A DNA stretch of 64,000 bases from contig VFFE01006842.1 of the NCBI GenBank assembly GCA_008921705.1, positions 827,321-891,320 of the forward strand. Reading direction: 5' to 3'. The translations under genes and the position numbers were made by a program. Below, piece after piece: positions 37,810-49,723 of this stretch. Position 1 is the first letter of the stretch. Each line of letters starts with the position of its first letter. Below the pieces are notes generated by a model. The model searched no databases. It worked only from the letters and a program-made list of their open reading frames with translations, and was not told where the DNA came from. The DNA is from Burhinus oedicnemus. Its lineage: Eukaryota; Chordata; Aves; Charadriiformes; Burhinidae.

Positions 37810-39008
37810 AATTTTTTGCTTTGGTCTTTACTGCTCAGGCCAGCACACAGGAGCCCTAGACTTTGCAGGTAACAGAGAAACTCTGGAGGAAGGAGGACTT
37901 TCCCTTGATTGGGAAGGATTGGGTTAGAGATCATTAGGTAAACTTGACACCCACAGATCCATGGGCCCCAACATGATGCACCCGCAAGTGTTGAGGGAGC
38001 TGGCAGAAGTCATTGCTGGGCCGCTCTCCATCATCTTTGAAAGGTCCTGGAGAACAGGTGAGGTGCCTGAAGACTGGAGGAAAGCCAATGTCACTCCAGT
38101 CTTCAAAAAGGGCAAGAAGGAAGACCCAGGAAACTACAGGCCAGTCAACTTCACCTCCATCCCTGGAAAGATGATGGAACAGCTTATTCTGGGTGTCATC
38201 TCAAAGCATCTGGAGGAACAGAAGGTTATCAGAAGTAGCCAATATGGATTCACCAAGGGGAAGTCATGTCTGACTAATCTGATAGCCTTCTACCATGGCA
38301 TGACTGGATGGATAGATGAGGGGAGGGCAGTGGATGTTGTCTACCTTGACTTCAGCAAGGCTTTTGACACTGTCTCCCGCAGCATCCTCCTAGGCAAGCT
38401 TAGGAAGTGTGGGTTGGATGAATGGACAGTGAGGTGGATTGAGAACTGGCTTGGAGATAGAGCTCAGAGGGTTATGATCAGTGGCACAGAGTCTAGCTGG
38501 GGGTCTGTAGCTAGTGGTGTTCCCCAGGGGTCAGTACTGGGTCCAGTCCTGTTCAACATATTCATCAATGACCTGGATGAAGGGGTGGAGCATACCATCA
38601 GCAAGTTTGCTGATGACACCAAACTGGGAGGGGTGGCTGACACACCAGAAGGCTGTGCTGCCATTCAGCGTGACCTGGACAGGCTGGAGAGTTGGGCAGA
38701 GAGAAACCAAAGGCAAATGTAGAGTCCTGCACTTGGGGAGGATTAACCTTATGCACCAGTACAGATTAGGGGCTGACCTGCTGGAAAGCAGCTCTCTGGA
38801 AAGGGCCCTGGAGTCCTGGTGGACAATAGGCTGACCATGAGCCAGCAATGTGCCCTTGTGGCCAAGAAGGCCAATGGCATCCTGGGGTGCATCAAGAGGT
38901 GTGTGGCAAGCAGGTCGAGGGAGGTTATCCTCCCCCTCTACTCTGCCCTGGTGAGGCCGCATCTGGAGTACTGTGTCTAGTTTTGGGCTCCCCAGTTCAA
39001 GAAGGACA
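37810..39008 (+). mobile_element. CR1 LINE fragment (RT region), both ends missing
   Basis: Starts inside ORF2 just before the reverse transcriptase (the word 'tcttTactgct...', shared with the minus-strand copy near 54830) and stops abruptly at 'agttcaagaaggaca'. The last part of ORF2, the 3' UTR and the terminal short repeat are absent. 5' truncation is normal for CR1, but loss of the 3' end is not, because reverse transcription begins there; a later deletion or rearrangement is the likely cause. It is collinear with the copy at 53192-56348 on the opposite strand. The left edge is approximate. Confidence 0.93.
37961..38980 (+). pseudogene. CR1 ORF2 reverse transcriptase, broken
   Basis: The 253-codon frame 37961-38722 covers most of the reverse transcriptase: [17 protein letters not shown], the motif A segment [12 protein letters not shown] (Asp codon 38348-38350), [20 protein letters not shown] and the motif C segment KFADDTKL (Asp pair 38612-38617). 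Catalytic aspartates are intact. Near 38708 a 14-bp deletion relative to the copy at 53.9 kb shifts the frame. The following part reads in another frame ([11 protein letters not shown], 38700-38834), with a further shift near 38805 and an in-frame TAG at 38978-38980. The endonuclease domain and the C-terminus are missing, so the copy is dead. In intact elements the protein nicks the target and copies CR1 RNA at that site. Confidence 0.92.
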
Positions 39009-39548
39009 TTAGGGATACATTAGGTTCATTTGAACAACTTCAAGCATCTTGCCTAGGGATTATCTGTTGGGAACATCCCATTTGTGTAGCTGGGTAAATT
39101 CCTTGAGAAATCTTAGTAGAACTGCATTGAGTAGTCAGGGAACAATCAGGCCAAAATTCAGACTGAAAAAAAAAATCAGTTTTTCAGCTTACTCACTCGT
39201 AGGGAGGAAGAACCAGAGATTTCATCTGAAGGCATTTGAGAGCTGTTGCATGTCTACTTGAGCATCCTCAAGCTACTGAGTCTCAGGGATGTGTTTTCCT
39301 AATGAAACTCAGCAAGGCAAAATGTAAATGCTTGCTACTGCTTCAATATTCCTCAGGGACTGGAATTTGATAGCTGGGGGGGTGGGTAATGAAACTCTAT
39401 GTAACTTTTAGGCTTTGTTATTAGCAGCATATGACTTGTCCCACTATGTAGTTAATCAGCAAATGTAACTCCTCTGAAATGAAAGCTTACAAGATTGAGT
39501 CTAGCTTTGGAATGCTGAACATATTTCCCCTTTTGTCTGTAACCTGTA

Positions 39549-39571
39549 GATGATGATGATGATGATGATGA
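39549..39571. repeat. GAT microsatellite, about 7.5 copies
   Basis: Uninterrupted GAT/ATG run followed by degenerate ATG, ATA and ATT trinucleotides to about 39602. Confidence 0.9.
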
Positions 39572-42277
39572 CAATGATAATGATAATTCATTATTATTAT
39601 TTTAATGTCTAGTTCAATGTGACATGATTTTTATTGTATAACCAAAGAAATATACCCTGTGTAGGGTCTTACTGCTGGAAGGGGAAAAGAAGTTTAGAAG
39701 ATAGAGTTTTCAATTACTTTTTCCTTTTTATACAACAAAATCAATACTTATATCACCTTTCCATTGTATGGGAAAATTAACCTAAAAATGCAGCATGAAC
39801 ATATAAAAATGATGACAATCATAAAAAAGGCTTTGAAAATTGCAGAAATACTTTGCTGATTAAAGTTCTTTCCTCTTTTGAGACAGAGCTACACAACACA
39901 TTTACTTTTTCACGCAGAGGAACACAAGAAGGACATATAGGAATATGCATACAGTTATGGTCATTTTCTCTTCTTGACCGAAAAGACAGAAATGATTCAC
40001 CTTATCAAGACAACACTATTACTTTTTTAAAGGGGAGAACTGTCCTCTGCAATGCTACCTGGACAAACAGACAAGGTGTTTTCATCTTCCTCATGGGTTT
40101 AAGGAGCACTCTACTTGAGCTTAACCTGTGCAGTTGAGCCTTTGCTCACATGTGGGCTTCAGGGGAGTTTCAGGATATGTTTGCTCCCTCCTTAAGGACT
40201 CTATCTCTCATGTCATTGACATTGCTCAGGGATGACACTAGGCAAATATTTTTGCTCTGTGGTCCTTCCTGGAATGTCTTTAAATCTGCATGTCTCAAAG
40301 GCAGCTGAGATATGTGATAACATATATTAGTCTCTCCCTGCAACAGCACCACAGTTGCTGTCATCTTTCACCTGGGCTACAAGGCTGGAATCTGCTTCCT
40401 GATTCACACTTATGAGGGGGCAATATGGAAATATATGTTTTATTACCCATGTTCATGACAACTTGTTAAATTTCATTGCATTGCACTCATGTTATGGAAA
40501 ATATTTGAAATTAATGTTGAATAAAATATGGTAAGGTGGCCTCTCTGATAGACTAAAGGTTTGGTCTTATTGTCAGGGAAGGCAATGAGATATTGGTCAG
40601 TAATTTCAGCTGGTCATTTGTGGATTTTGTGGATTGATCCTTCTCGATCAATGCTTTCTTCATCAAAGACTTCTGTTAAAGATAGAGAAGATTTACTCTA
40701 CCAACACACTAATCAATGTCACTTACTGTTAAAGAATTAATACATCTTTGACTACTTTGAGGTTGCATGGGCATAAAAGTCTGAATTTTTCTCCTCTAAC
40801 GCTGATCTCATGTTGAACAACAGTATTGCAAATAGCTCTTGATCAGGAATGTGAAGAAATATCCAGTTCAGCAACAATGTACGGATGTAAACAAAAATAT
40901 TTTGCTATATTAGTGACTGTAAGATTATAACCAGAAGTCTTCATCCTTGAAGCAGACGCACCATTCTTTTGTTTGGATAAGCAGAACCTCCATGTAAAAT
41001 GTAGAGTAGTAAGAGATATTGCCTGTAAAATGTATTTGGGTCAATCATATGTATTTGCAAACGCCATTTCTTTACATGCACTTGGAAAAGTTGATTGTAA
41101 GCAATCTCACATACAGATTAAAAACAAGTTAGCAAAAGAGGAAAATCACCATCCATTACTGTCTGTATTACTTTGAGAGCATTTTTTAAGTGTGCTCTCA
41201 TTCCTAACTTCATCTAGCAAAACAAGAGGAAAACTTATGAAACATATATTGTAACCTTGACTATTTTGTTAACTCTTGGCACATTTTTGTAAATAATTGC
41301 TTCCACAAAATGCATAACTGATTATAGCTGGAAAAAAGAAACTTGTTCATATACCCTCTTTTAAAGTACAAATGGACTGATTATTTGAAGATTTTTCTAT
41401 CTGTATCTCTGTCTTAGATGAAGAGTGTGATCACTTCTGAGAGTGATCCTTTTCTAGAAGTGAAATTTCAGGGTGGTCTAGATTTTAGGATTTGAGATCC
41501 CTTTTGTAGGTTAGGCTGCATTAATAGAGAGATGTTCTTTTACATCTCACGAGCACAGTTGGGCAGAGACCGAGTGCATCTTGCCATTACAACTCCAGTT
41601 CAATTTACTTCTTCATGAAGATAATAAATACCTAAATTGTATCAGAAAATCTCTACAGAGAATCAAAGCTTTTTAATCATGCTGTGCCCCACATGCAAAT
41701 TCTCTCAAAGAGCAATTCTTAGTAACAAGACGAATGCAGTACACAAGTAGTATACCCTCAAATGGCTCAAAGCATGTCTTACTCTATTGACACTAATTGA
41801 TTTCTAGGGCATTTCATTATCTAGAAGCAAAGGACATTTTCAATTTCATGTAGAAACTGGTTCATCTAAGTACACTGTTTTTTTATGAGAAAGTACAGAT
41901 TTGTTGCAACTAAACCTAAGAGCTTGAGTGAACTCTTTTAATGGTGGGATTCATCTCTTCTAAGTTTGTGTTCAACTACATTGGTTTCCAGAGTTCTATA
42001 ATCACTTTCTGAGATCATTTTCCTTGCTTGTTCAGTACTAACTAGGTCAGGTGCCTAATTTGTCAGATAGCTACAACTGAGCAAGACAAGTCTCAATTAA
42101 AAACCCCCCACATATCATGGAACTGATTTTAAAATAGAGGAAGAAAAAATTAATCTCTTCTTCAGAGTTTTTTCCTTACCCTCTTCTTTCTCTCCTAGAT
42201 GGGGAAAATGTTGGCTGAAGAACTCAGCAGAGAAAAAGGTGTTTTCTGTGTAAAACTCCTATTTGTTCTTCTTTCTC

Positions 42278-42292
42278 TTTTTTTTTTTTTTT
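42278..42292. repeat. T15 homopolymer
   Basis: Fifteen T in a pyrimidine-rich context. No retroposed sequence is recognisable on the minus strand beside it. Confidence 0.85.
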
Positions 42293-45200
42293 AAATTAAA
42301 ATCTTTTGATGAAAAAAGCATCAATCTAGAATACTTAGAACAGTCTTAAAATTTCATATTTAAAACCAGTGAAGTACCTAATTTTCTTTGGCAGCATTTG
42401 TTGAATAAATGACAATAAGCTGCATAAGATGTCCATATTTATCTTTGTTTTAAGTATAATTCAATGACACATGAAGCCATTTCATTATTTTCACATTAAC
42501 ACTTATGTGATACAGCTATATTGTGTCAATATATAAGCATCAACAATGGTGTACATTGATTTGATTGGTAGTAGTCAAAGAACAATTGTGAAATTTACTG
42601 TGAATAACAAGTTAAGACAATATTGACTGTCAATATAGATTGACACGGATAAATATGATAAATTAATATAAAAATTGAGAAATATATTTTCTCTTTTTTT
42701 TGCAACACATTTATTGTCATCTAATAACACATACATTAAAAAGAGATGAATTAATCAAGTTTTACATTCTTCAGTTCTCCCAAAAATATGTGGAGCAGTG
42801 GTTTTGATTAGAAGTGCTTTGATTTATAAAACACATCAAACATTTACCAATAAAAATGGAAGATTTACTATTGCCAATTATGTCACTAATAGTTTCTCCT
42901 TTACCCTTATTAATCTTACTATACATGCCTCCAGCACAGGTAATCATGCATTTCTCTTGCATTTTTTAAAGGAACTTCAGAAAATGTTACACTTATATAA
43001 TTGTTGGGGATTTTAATTGTGTGTTACAGAAAAATCTGGATAAATTGCAAAGCACTGACACTCCAATACTTTAAACCAGGAAAGTGCTGAAACATTTTAT
43101 AACAGCAGATTGAAGTTAAATCAGCTATTGAAGTGGAGTTAAAATGCTGTCAAAAGGAAGCAAATATTTTTGCTGACATCCACCGTACTTCTTTAAGAAC
43201 TGATTATTTTCTAGCATCTCAAACTTTGAAATTAAGCATCTGACTTTTCCAATGAATCCATTTCTTGATTCATGTATTAATAGGACACTAGATTAAGCAT
43301 TTCCAACACAATTTTAGCAGAAGAAACTAATTTCACGTAGGGAGATGTGCATTCAGGTTTCTCTCACCTTTGTCTGTTGGTCTTGATAGAGTAAAGATCT
43401 CATTACATAGTTGGAACTGCTTGGAAGAATTCTGTGAGTATTTCTCTTGTGCTATATTGGGTCCTTTGCCCAGAGACGGACAACTCATGTTTCAAGTCCA
43501 CATCTTATACTGAAGCTGTGTCTGCTGACTTGTAGCTTTGCTGTTCTGGCCTGAGGGCTGTAAGAAAAAATAAATCCCATGATAACAGACAATATGAAGC
43601 AGCGGAGGCTTGATGGATTGTTTTGGGAACTGACTGAAAAATTCTCGCAGGGCTTGACCGTAGCAGACTGAGCTGTTTTGCTTTGCTAACTATGAGCTGC
43701 TCCCAGGGTAGAACGAGGAAGGCAAGATACCTCTATCTTAGCACAATTCCAACTCAGTACAAGGTTGCTAATAATTTTACCTAAGTTTAGGGGAGTACTT
43801 TCTTCTCCTCCTAAGACAGACACGGTCATTTGGTTGGCTGGATTATTCTCTATTGCTTATAATGGGAGTGTAGACACATATGCTTTAAATGTCTAAAATA
43901 AGATAAAATCAATCATGCTTTAGATATCTGTGATGTAGGCATCTACAGCGGGGCTAGTTTCTTATAGTCAATGGAGAGAATAGGCACTTTTATGTGCAAT
44001 TCATTTGATCTATTTTAGACATGTACTTTAGGATGAGATGAATTGCACACTAGAAACTCTCATTTCTCTCTATTGAATTTAAAGGGAGTCTAGGGTGACT
44101 AGTTCAGGTGCAGACATCTGCATTTACATTTAATTAAATGAATCCTGCAGTATGTCTGATGCTTCCAAGAAATGTTGGGTGGACTTAAACACATGCTTGT
44201 AGCATTTTTATAACAAGGAATACTAGATTTACTATATACGCAGAAAATCTGTTTATCCATCACCTCAGAGTTTCTTGCAACTGTTATTTTTACTGTATTT
44301 GTTTAATGGAGAATTCACATGTATTTCTGAACAGTAAACCAAAAAGTAGATATATGGTAGTTAGAAGCTGAAAGAGCAATTGCTTAATTGCATATTTTAT
44401 TCCCTATACAGTTTAACTTATTCTGTGATTCTAAATGATAATAAATTGTCATGGACTACAACAGCAATATGAAATTTCTGCCAGGGCTGCACGGGATGAA
44501 CCTTGCTGGTCGGCTCTTGGTGGAAGGGAAAGGGAAATTATGAGAAAGCATAATTTTGCTTCTGCTTCCCTCTCTTTCCCCAGCTTCTCTTTGGGTGCAG
44601 TAACATTCCCATCTAGCTGCTAGAAATTAAATTGTGCGTTTTGAATATAGGTGTGTTGCAATTAAAAAAATCTGATTTCAAAATTGGGCAACACAGCTCA
44701 GTGGTCATTACCTTACCTCTTTGGGTTACCAAAAGCAGTGAATTTGTAGCAGCGTGGATTTCACCTGTGGCCATGTCTGTCAACACACAGCTAAGAACCT
44801 GCTGTAGATCCCACAGAGAAATTCACACCAGTGTAACTGCATAATTATTGCCTATATGTGTCTAACATATATCCAAATTCAGTATAGATAGACTTTTAAA
44901 TGGAAGCTCTGTCATTTTGTTTTAGGAGCTTAAGGCTTCTAAGTGATGTAAATATCTGTAAGTACTGATGAGAATTAAGATTGAAGTGTTTGGAAATCAG
45001 AAAGGGGAATGTGAATCAGTGATCTCAGGAACTTCGTTGATAGAATAAGAGCTTTAGCTTTCAAACAAGTCCATGTGGAAAATGCAAAATGAAGGTTGTT
45101 TATGAGGAAGAAGGAAGGAAACTGTCCTGGAAAGTGAAGAGAGCTCAAACATATTCTTATCATAAAACTGACAACTCAGAAAAGAAATTAGTCTTATCCC

Positions 45201-45870
45201 TGAAGAAGCTTAATAGTTTGGAAGTTGGTTGGCTGGTTTTTTTTTCCTGTGACTAATGTATCCCGAGACCTAAAATGCAGACTTGTAGAACTGGCACATG
45301 CATTTTTTAATAACTAACAAATATTAGTCAGCACAGATTTAAAATTTTTCAACAGGTGCTATACCTCTGGTTAGAGAGAAGAGCTGCTTTTAACTAGTTA
45401 TATGCTTTCAGTCAGGATTTGACAAGGGTATCTTATATAAAGATTTTTCTTTAAAAGTTACATTAATACAAAAACATTCTGAAATATAGTTTAGATAGTA
45501 TGAGACATATCAGATCAACCAGCTTTGACACTTCAAGTGCTTTAGGTTTTCATGGCTATGATAATAGTATCCCTTTGGACTATAGAAGATTAAGTCCTCT
45601 GAGCTGGAGCAACAGTATCTCTATCTAATCATGGTGATAATTTTTATGCCTCCAGTCCCCGATCATTATTTTAATTCACCTTCCTCTGTTCATGCTTCTT
45701 TCCACTGTCAGTCCACATAGTCTTTATATTTTATATATTCTTTATATTACCTTATTTTATTTATAGCTCATATATTTGTCTCTGCAATAGTTGCATTACT
45801 TGACTGGTTAGAAAAGGACTCTTTTGCAATAGTTTCTCAGCAAAGAGTATCACAGTGCTTCTCTTTGTAT

Positions 45871-45943
45871 TAAAAAAAAAACCCAAAACCCACAAAACAA
45901 AATAAATAAATAAATACAATTAAAAACAACAACAACAACAAAA
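45871..45943. repeat. A-rich low-complexity tract with AAAT and AAC runs
   Basis: Nearly all A on this strand with short C and T interruptions, including four AAAT units (45899-45916) and about six AAC units (45925-45942). It may be the decayed A-tail of a lost insertion, but nothing upstream is recognisable. Confidence 0.75.
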
Positions 45944-48291
45944 GGACCAAAACACTGAAAATGAGCATTAGTTGCCCTTTCTGAACCATTCCTTCTTTGG
46001 CTTGTTTCACTATCATCTTTGCGTGTCTCACCGATTTCAGTTCCCAATGAACCCAAGGGGGAATTTAGAGCGCCTCTTTAATCATCACTTTCTGAACCTG
46101 GGGCAATGGTCTGAGAAGTTGTTTGCATTGCAATTTAAAAAGGAAAGGAATTATAGAAAATATCTCCCCCTAATCAGTACTTGTGGTAAAATATGTGTTA
46201 ATAAAAAGCAGAATTCCCATTCCATTCATAATTTATAAAGCAGACAGATCGGAACTCACACACAAGATAGCGTGGGGGAGGCAGACATGTGGCTATAATC
46301 CTCTTTTTGATTACAACAACATAGCTTTATTGAGACCAGTGGAGCTACTGCTGATTTAGGCCAGTCTGAGCAGGATGTAAATCAAGTCAGTTATACTTTG
46401 GAGAAAACTTTAGGTGGTACAGAGTATTTTAGATGAAGCATCTTACCTTTACAGATTTATTATTTTGCAACCCAAATCTCCTCTCTGTTAACAAGGTTTT
46501 TATGCTGTTGCTACTTCAACAGAGTCAATAATCACAACAAGGTGAACGTGCCATAGCAGACTGGAAAATCACTGAAGTAAGCTGATCTGTCCCTAATGAA
46601 GAAGCTGGGGACATTTGTAGGTGGAAAGATTGACTTGTGTTGCCCAAGGTTTGTCTCTTCAATATTTTTCTTAAAACTGTATCTTGAAAGGACTCAAGGC
46701 ACTGTATATTGGTCCAGATGCACCACAGAACAGAAAATATGCTCTGCTGCTGCAGAAAGACCATACTGAGATAAAAAGCAACTTTGGTGCCTCTTCCCTC
46801 ACTCCATCCCATCTATGTCACCAACTCCAACAGAAGCAATGTGGTGAGGCACTAGCAGCTATAGGAGATCAGCTTGGAGTAAGATGCAAGGAAGCACCAA
46901 GGAAACGTCTTGGGAGAAAATGGTCTCATAAAGGAATATAGTGTAATTTCCAAAAACAAATGCAAGAGACATTTTGTTTATGAACAGTAGAGCCTCTCCT
47001 TGGGGCTGGATTCTCACCTTAATAATTTTCATGTTGGTGAGATGGAGCTGCCTCGTAATCTGTAATAACTCGCCTCCCACACCGTCTGAAGACTTCATAG
47101 TCTTTTATTTACCCTGCAGCATTAGTATTTTTACTTTACTGATAGAGAAGCAGACAGCTGTATTCAGGCCACCTACTGTAGGGGAGATGAGTGATTCAGA
47201 TGGCACTTCATGAGCTGACAGTCTCTGGCTCCATACTCAGTTAATGAGAAGTAGTCGTGATTTCTAAGCCAGGCAGAGTGCTTGCTATGGCTGCTTCACC
47301 CAAGCATGGTGATTACTTCTCTTCAGTTTCAACAAAGAAATCCAGAGCACACATGTTGACTCAATCCCCCTTTGAATTTATATGCCATAGGAGGTGTTTA
47401 AGTGCATCTTTTGCTCTCCACTAGGCAATCTGATTATGGACCAGTGAGACTAACAACGTCCTGATGCTTAGAACAATTTCTGTGGCTGTTGGAGCCCACT
47501 CCATGAAATAATACATTTGATGGCTCAGCCATCTTCCTTGGTGTTTTTGAGCCAGATGTAAAAAAACGTGGCACCAATGTGAGGTAGAAATCAGGATCTT
47601 ACCTTAAAAAGAAAAGCTGTTTGATTTATGAAACCCCTGCAGAACGTGGATATCTGCTTTTAAGGTACTGTTGAAGATTCCACCAGAATAAGCTTCATGT
47701 AACTGATAAAAATAGATCACTATATATAGATTCTGCTGTGATTCAAACCCGTGATTCAGGATAATATAGATGGGGAAGCCATTGTGACAGTGGGGAAACC
47801 ATCCTTATAATGGAAGTGCTGCCTCCTTGCAATAATGCAGAAATAATCACTGCTTTGTACCATATCTCATTAAGTATATTTAAATATTTTAACATTTATC
47901 ATATCTTTGGCTTTAAATGGTTACAATGTTTCACAAAGTTACAGCAGCACTGCAAGCATGATTAGGTAGGGATAGAAGTTAAAAATGAAACTGCAAAAAA
48001 GAACGGCAGAACAAGGTGTCATCACAATGAGCTGTAGGAATAGATGACTCTTGGTCTCACTCTTCTGGACTGACAAATGTACCGTCTGTGTGTATGGCAT
48101 TAATGAATGACAGTTTCTCACCATTTGGTGGATGCATGTGTCATCATTTGTCTGGATGACATCTTGATTTATAGACATCATTGAAAAACATTAGAAAATC
48201 TTTCTACAGGTTTGATGGGAATTCTGAATATGTGCAAGTAAGGACTAGTTTTTTCAGAACAGTTCATTGGGATGTACTATTTCAGGCAATC

Positions 48292-48515
48292 GGAGGGGCA
48301 ATACAGTCCATTGGTTAGGCTCCTGACTTGGAAGATGAGTGCCTTGGACTCAGTTTCCTGCTGTACCTGAAGCTTCTTTCTGATCTTGGGCAAATCATCT
48401 ACTTTTTCAGACTCAGTTCTCTCAGCTGTAAACAAGGAAGGGATATTTCTTCTCCTCACAAGGGTAAATAAAATCATGTTGAATATGGTGAGCTGTTTAG
48501 AGGCTACACTAATTG
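48292..48515 (+). repeat. CORE-SINE (MIR-like) copy
   Basis: Collinear with the MIR/CORE-SINE layout over about 220 bp: a tRNA-like head ('cagtccattggttaggctcc', 'cttggactcagtttcctgct'), the core ('ctgatcttgggcaaatcatc', 'gactcagttctctcagctgt'), then 'aaacaaggaagggatattt', 'ctcctcacaagggtaaataa' and 'atggtgagctgttta'. These blocks correspond to the family's cttgggcaagtca, cctcagt..catctgtaaa and cctcacaggg..gaggataaat words. The family is tRNA-derived, RNA polymerase III transcribed and depends on LINE proteins; it has long been inactive. Recognised from memory, without alignment. Confidence 0.8.
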
Positions 48516-49677
48516 GAATCACATGCTCAGTATTTATGGATCAAACTGGATTTGCAAAGCAAATTTCTCTTCAAACTATCGGAGAAAATGTAACAGGATT
48601 TAGAAGGAATAACTTGCAGAAAATACTTTAAATCATTTCATTATCAACACTGAAAATGTGGAAAAGAAAGAAAAATCAATCCCACTCCAGAAAAGCAATT
48701 CAAACACAGGGAAAATCAAATGGCTGGATTGGTTAGAATACCATGAAATGTCAGGACTAAGTATTGGCGTATACGTGTGTACATGGGTACAAAAACATAC
48801 ACAACTTTGCCCAGGCTGCCTGTACACAGAAATTTGCATGGTTCAAATTAGCAACGCAGCACATTTTCCAAAGACTGAGCATTCATTTGCAGCTTAAAAG
48901 TAAGAAAAATCAAGCAGATATTTATTATAATTCTCCTATAATAGAGTACGATTATTTTCCCATGGAGCTTGCTTTATTAATCATTCTGGCTATACTTGTC
49001 ATTCTGTCCCTAACATTTTTTATAATATTTCCCCACTATGTACAAGTCCTCTCGTTGTTTTGTCTACATCGCAGCCGTCAGCAGTAGACAGCATTCACGC
49101 TGCATCCCTTGGTGTGCAAGACTGGATGCTAGCCAGCTTCCATGTAGCCACGCAGCCACAAGGAGGAGCATTTTCTGGCATCGTGTGAGGCACCCGAAAA
49201 GTGTGCGCCTCGTCTGTGTGTTCCGCAGGGCAGTACTGTTAAAAATATAACCTTTGAAGTACGGCAAAGCAGAAAGCCCTTAGGAATGGATTATTCTTAT
49301 CCCCTGTAGGGTCTGCTGCCCTGTTAAAAAGGGAAATAGGGCACAGTGACCAGACATTTTAGTGGGGCCAGGACAGTCCCAGAAAACAATGATTTTCCTT
49401 GCTCTCTAAAAAAAAAAAGAAAAAGGTAAATCTCCAGGACTTCATTTTATCCTAGATTTTGACTGGTATTTTTTCTGGCTCTCTCCCTTCAGTCACATTC
49501 CTGGCAACATACCTTTTCCCTATACTAGAGCTGGAGAGCTGAGAACACAGGTTTACTTCCCAGCTTCAGCTCCAATGTCAGCTTCTCTGACCAGGCAGGA
49601 TGAACACTCATTGCATCATCCAGCCCTCCTCCATGTGACCCTCCCTCGAAATAAAACCAAATTTGATTAAACTGCTG

Positions 49678-49723
49678 AAGGAATTTTTAGGGGAGGCAGA
49701 AAGGAATTTTTAGGGGAGGCAGA
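49678..49723 (+). repeat. Perfect 23-bp tandem duplication
   Basis: Two identical copies of a 23-bp unit (AAGGAATTTTTAGGGGAGGC plus AGA) lie head to tail, followed by a partial third start (agaagg). The lack of any difference suggests a recent slippage event or an allele. Confidence 0.95.

Larger units (their letters stand above)
39009..48291. other. AT-rich non-coding DNA, no gene recognised
   Basis: About 9.3 kb without a recognisable gene or clear transposon. Contains a GAT run (39549-39571), a 15-base T run (42278-42292) and an A-rich AAAT/AAC tract (45871-45943). Open frames up to 95 codons are scattered on both strands without similarity to known proteins. Confidence 0.55.

Noticed and set aside
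38531..38962. 143-codon minus-strand open frame antisense to the CR1 reverse transcriptase
   Set aside because: A shadow of the CR1 coding strand; not an independent gene.
39549..39602. Possible CRISPR-like or tandem array
   Set aside because: It is a plain trinucleotide microsatellite with no spacers.
46525..46812. 95-codon minus-strand open frame
   Set aside because: Overlaps a plus-strand frame of similar length and resembles no known protein.
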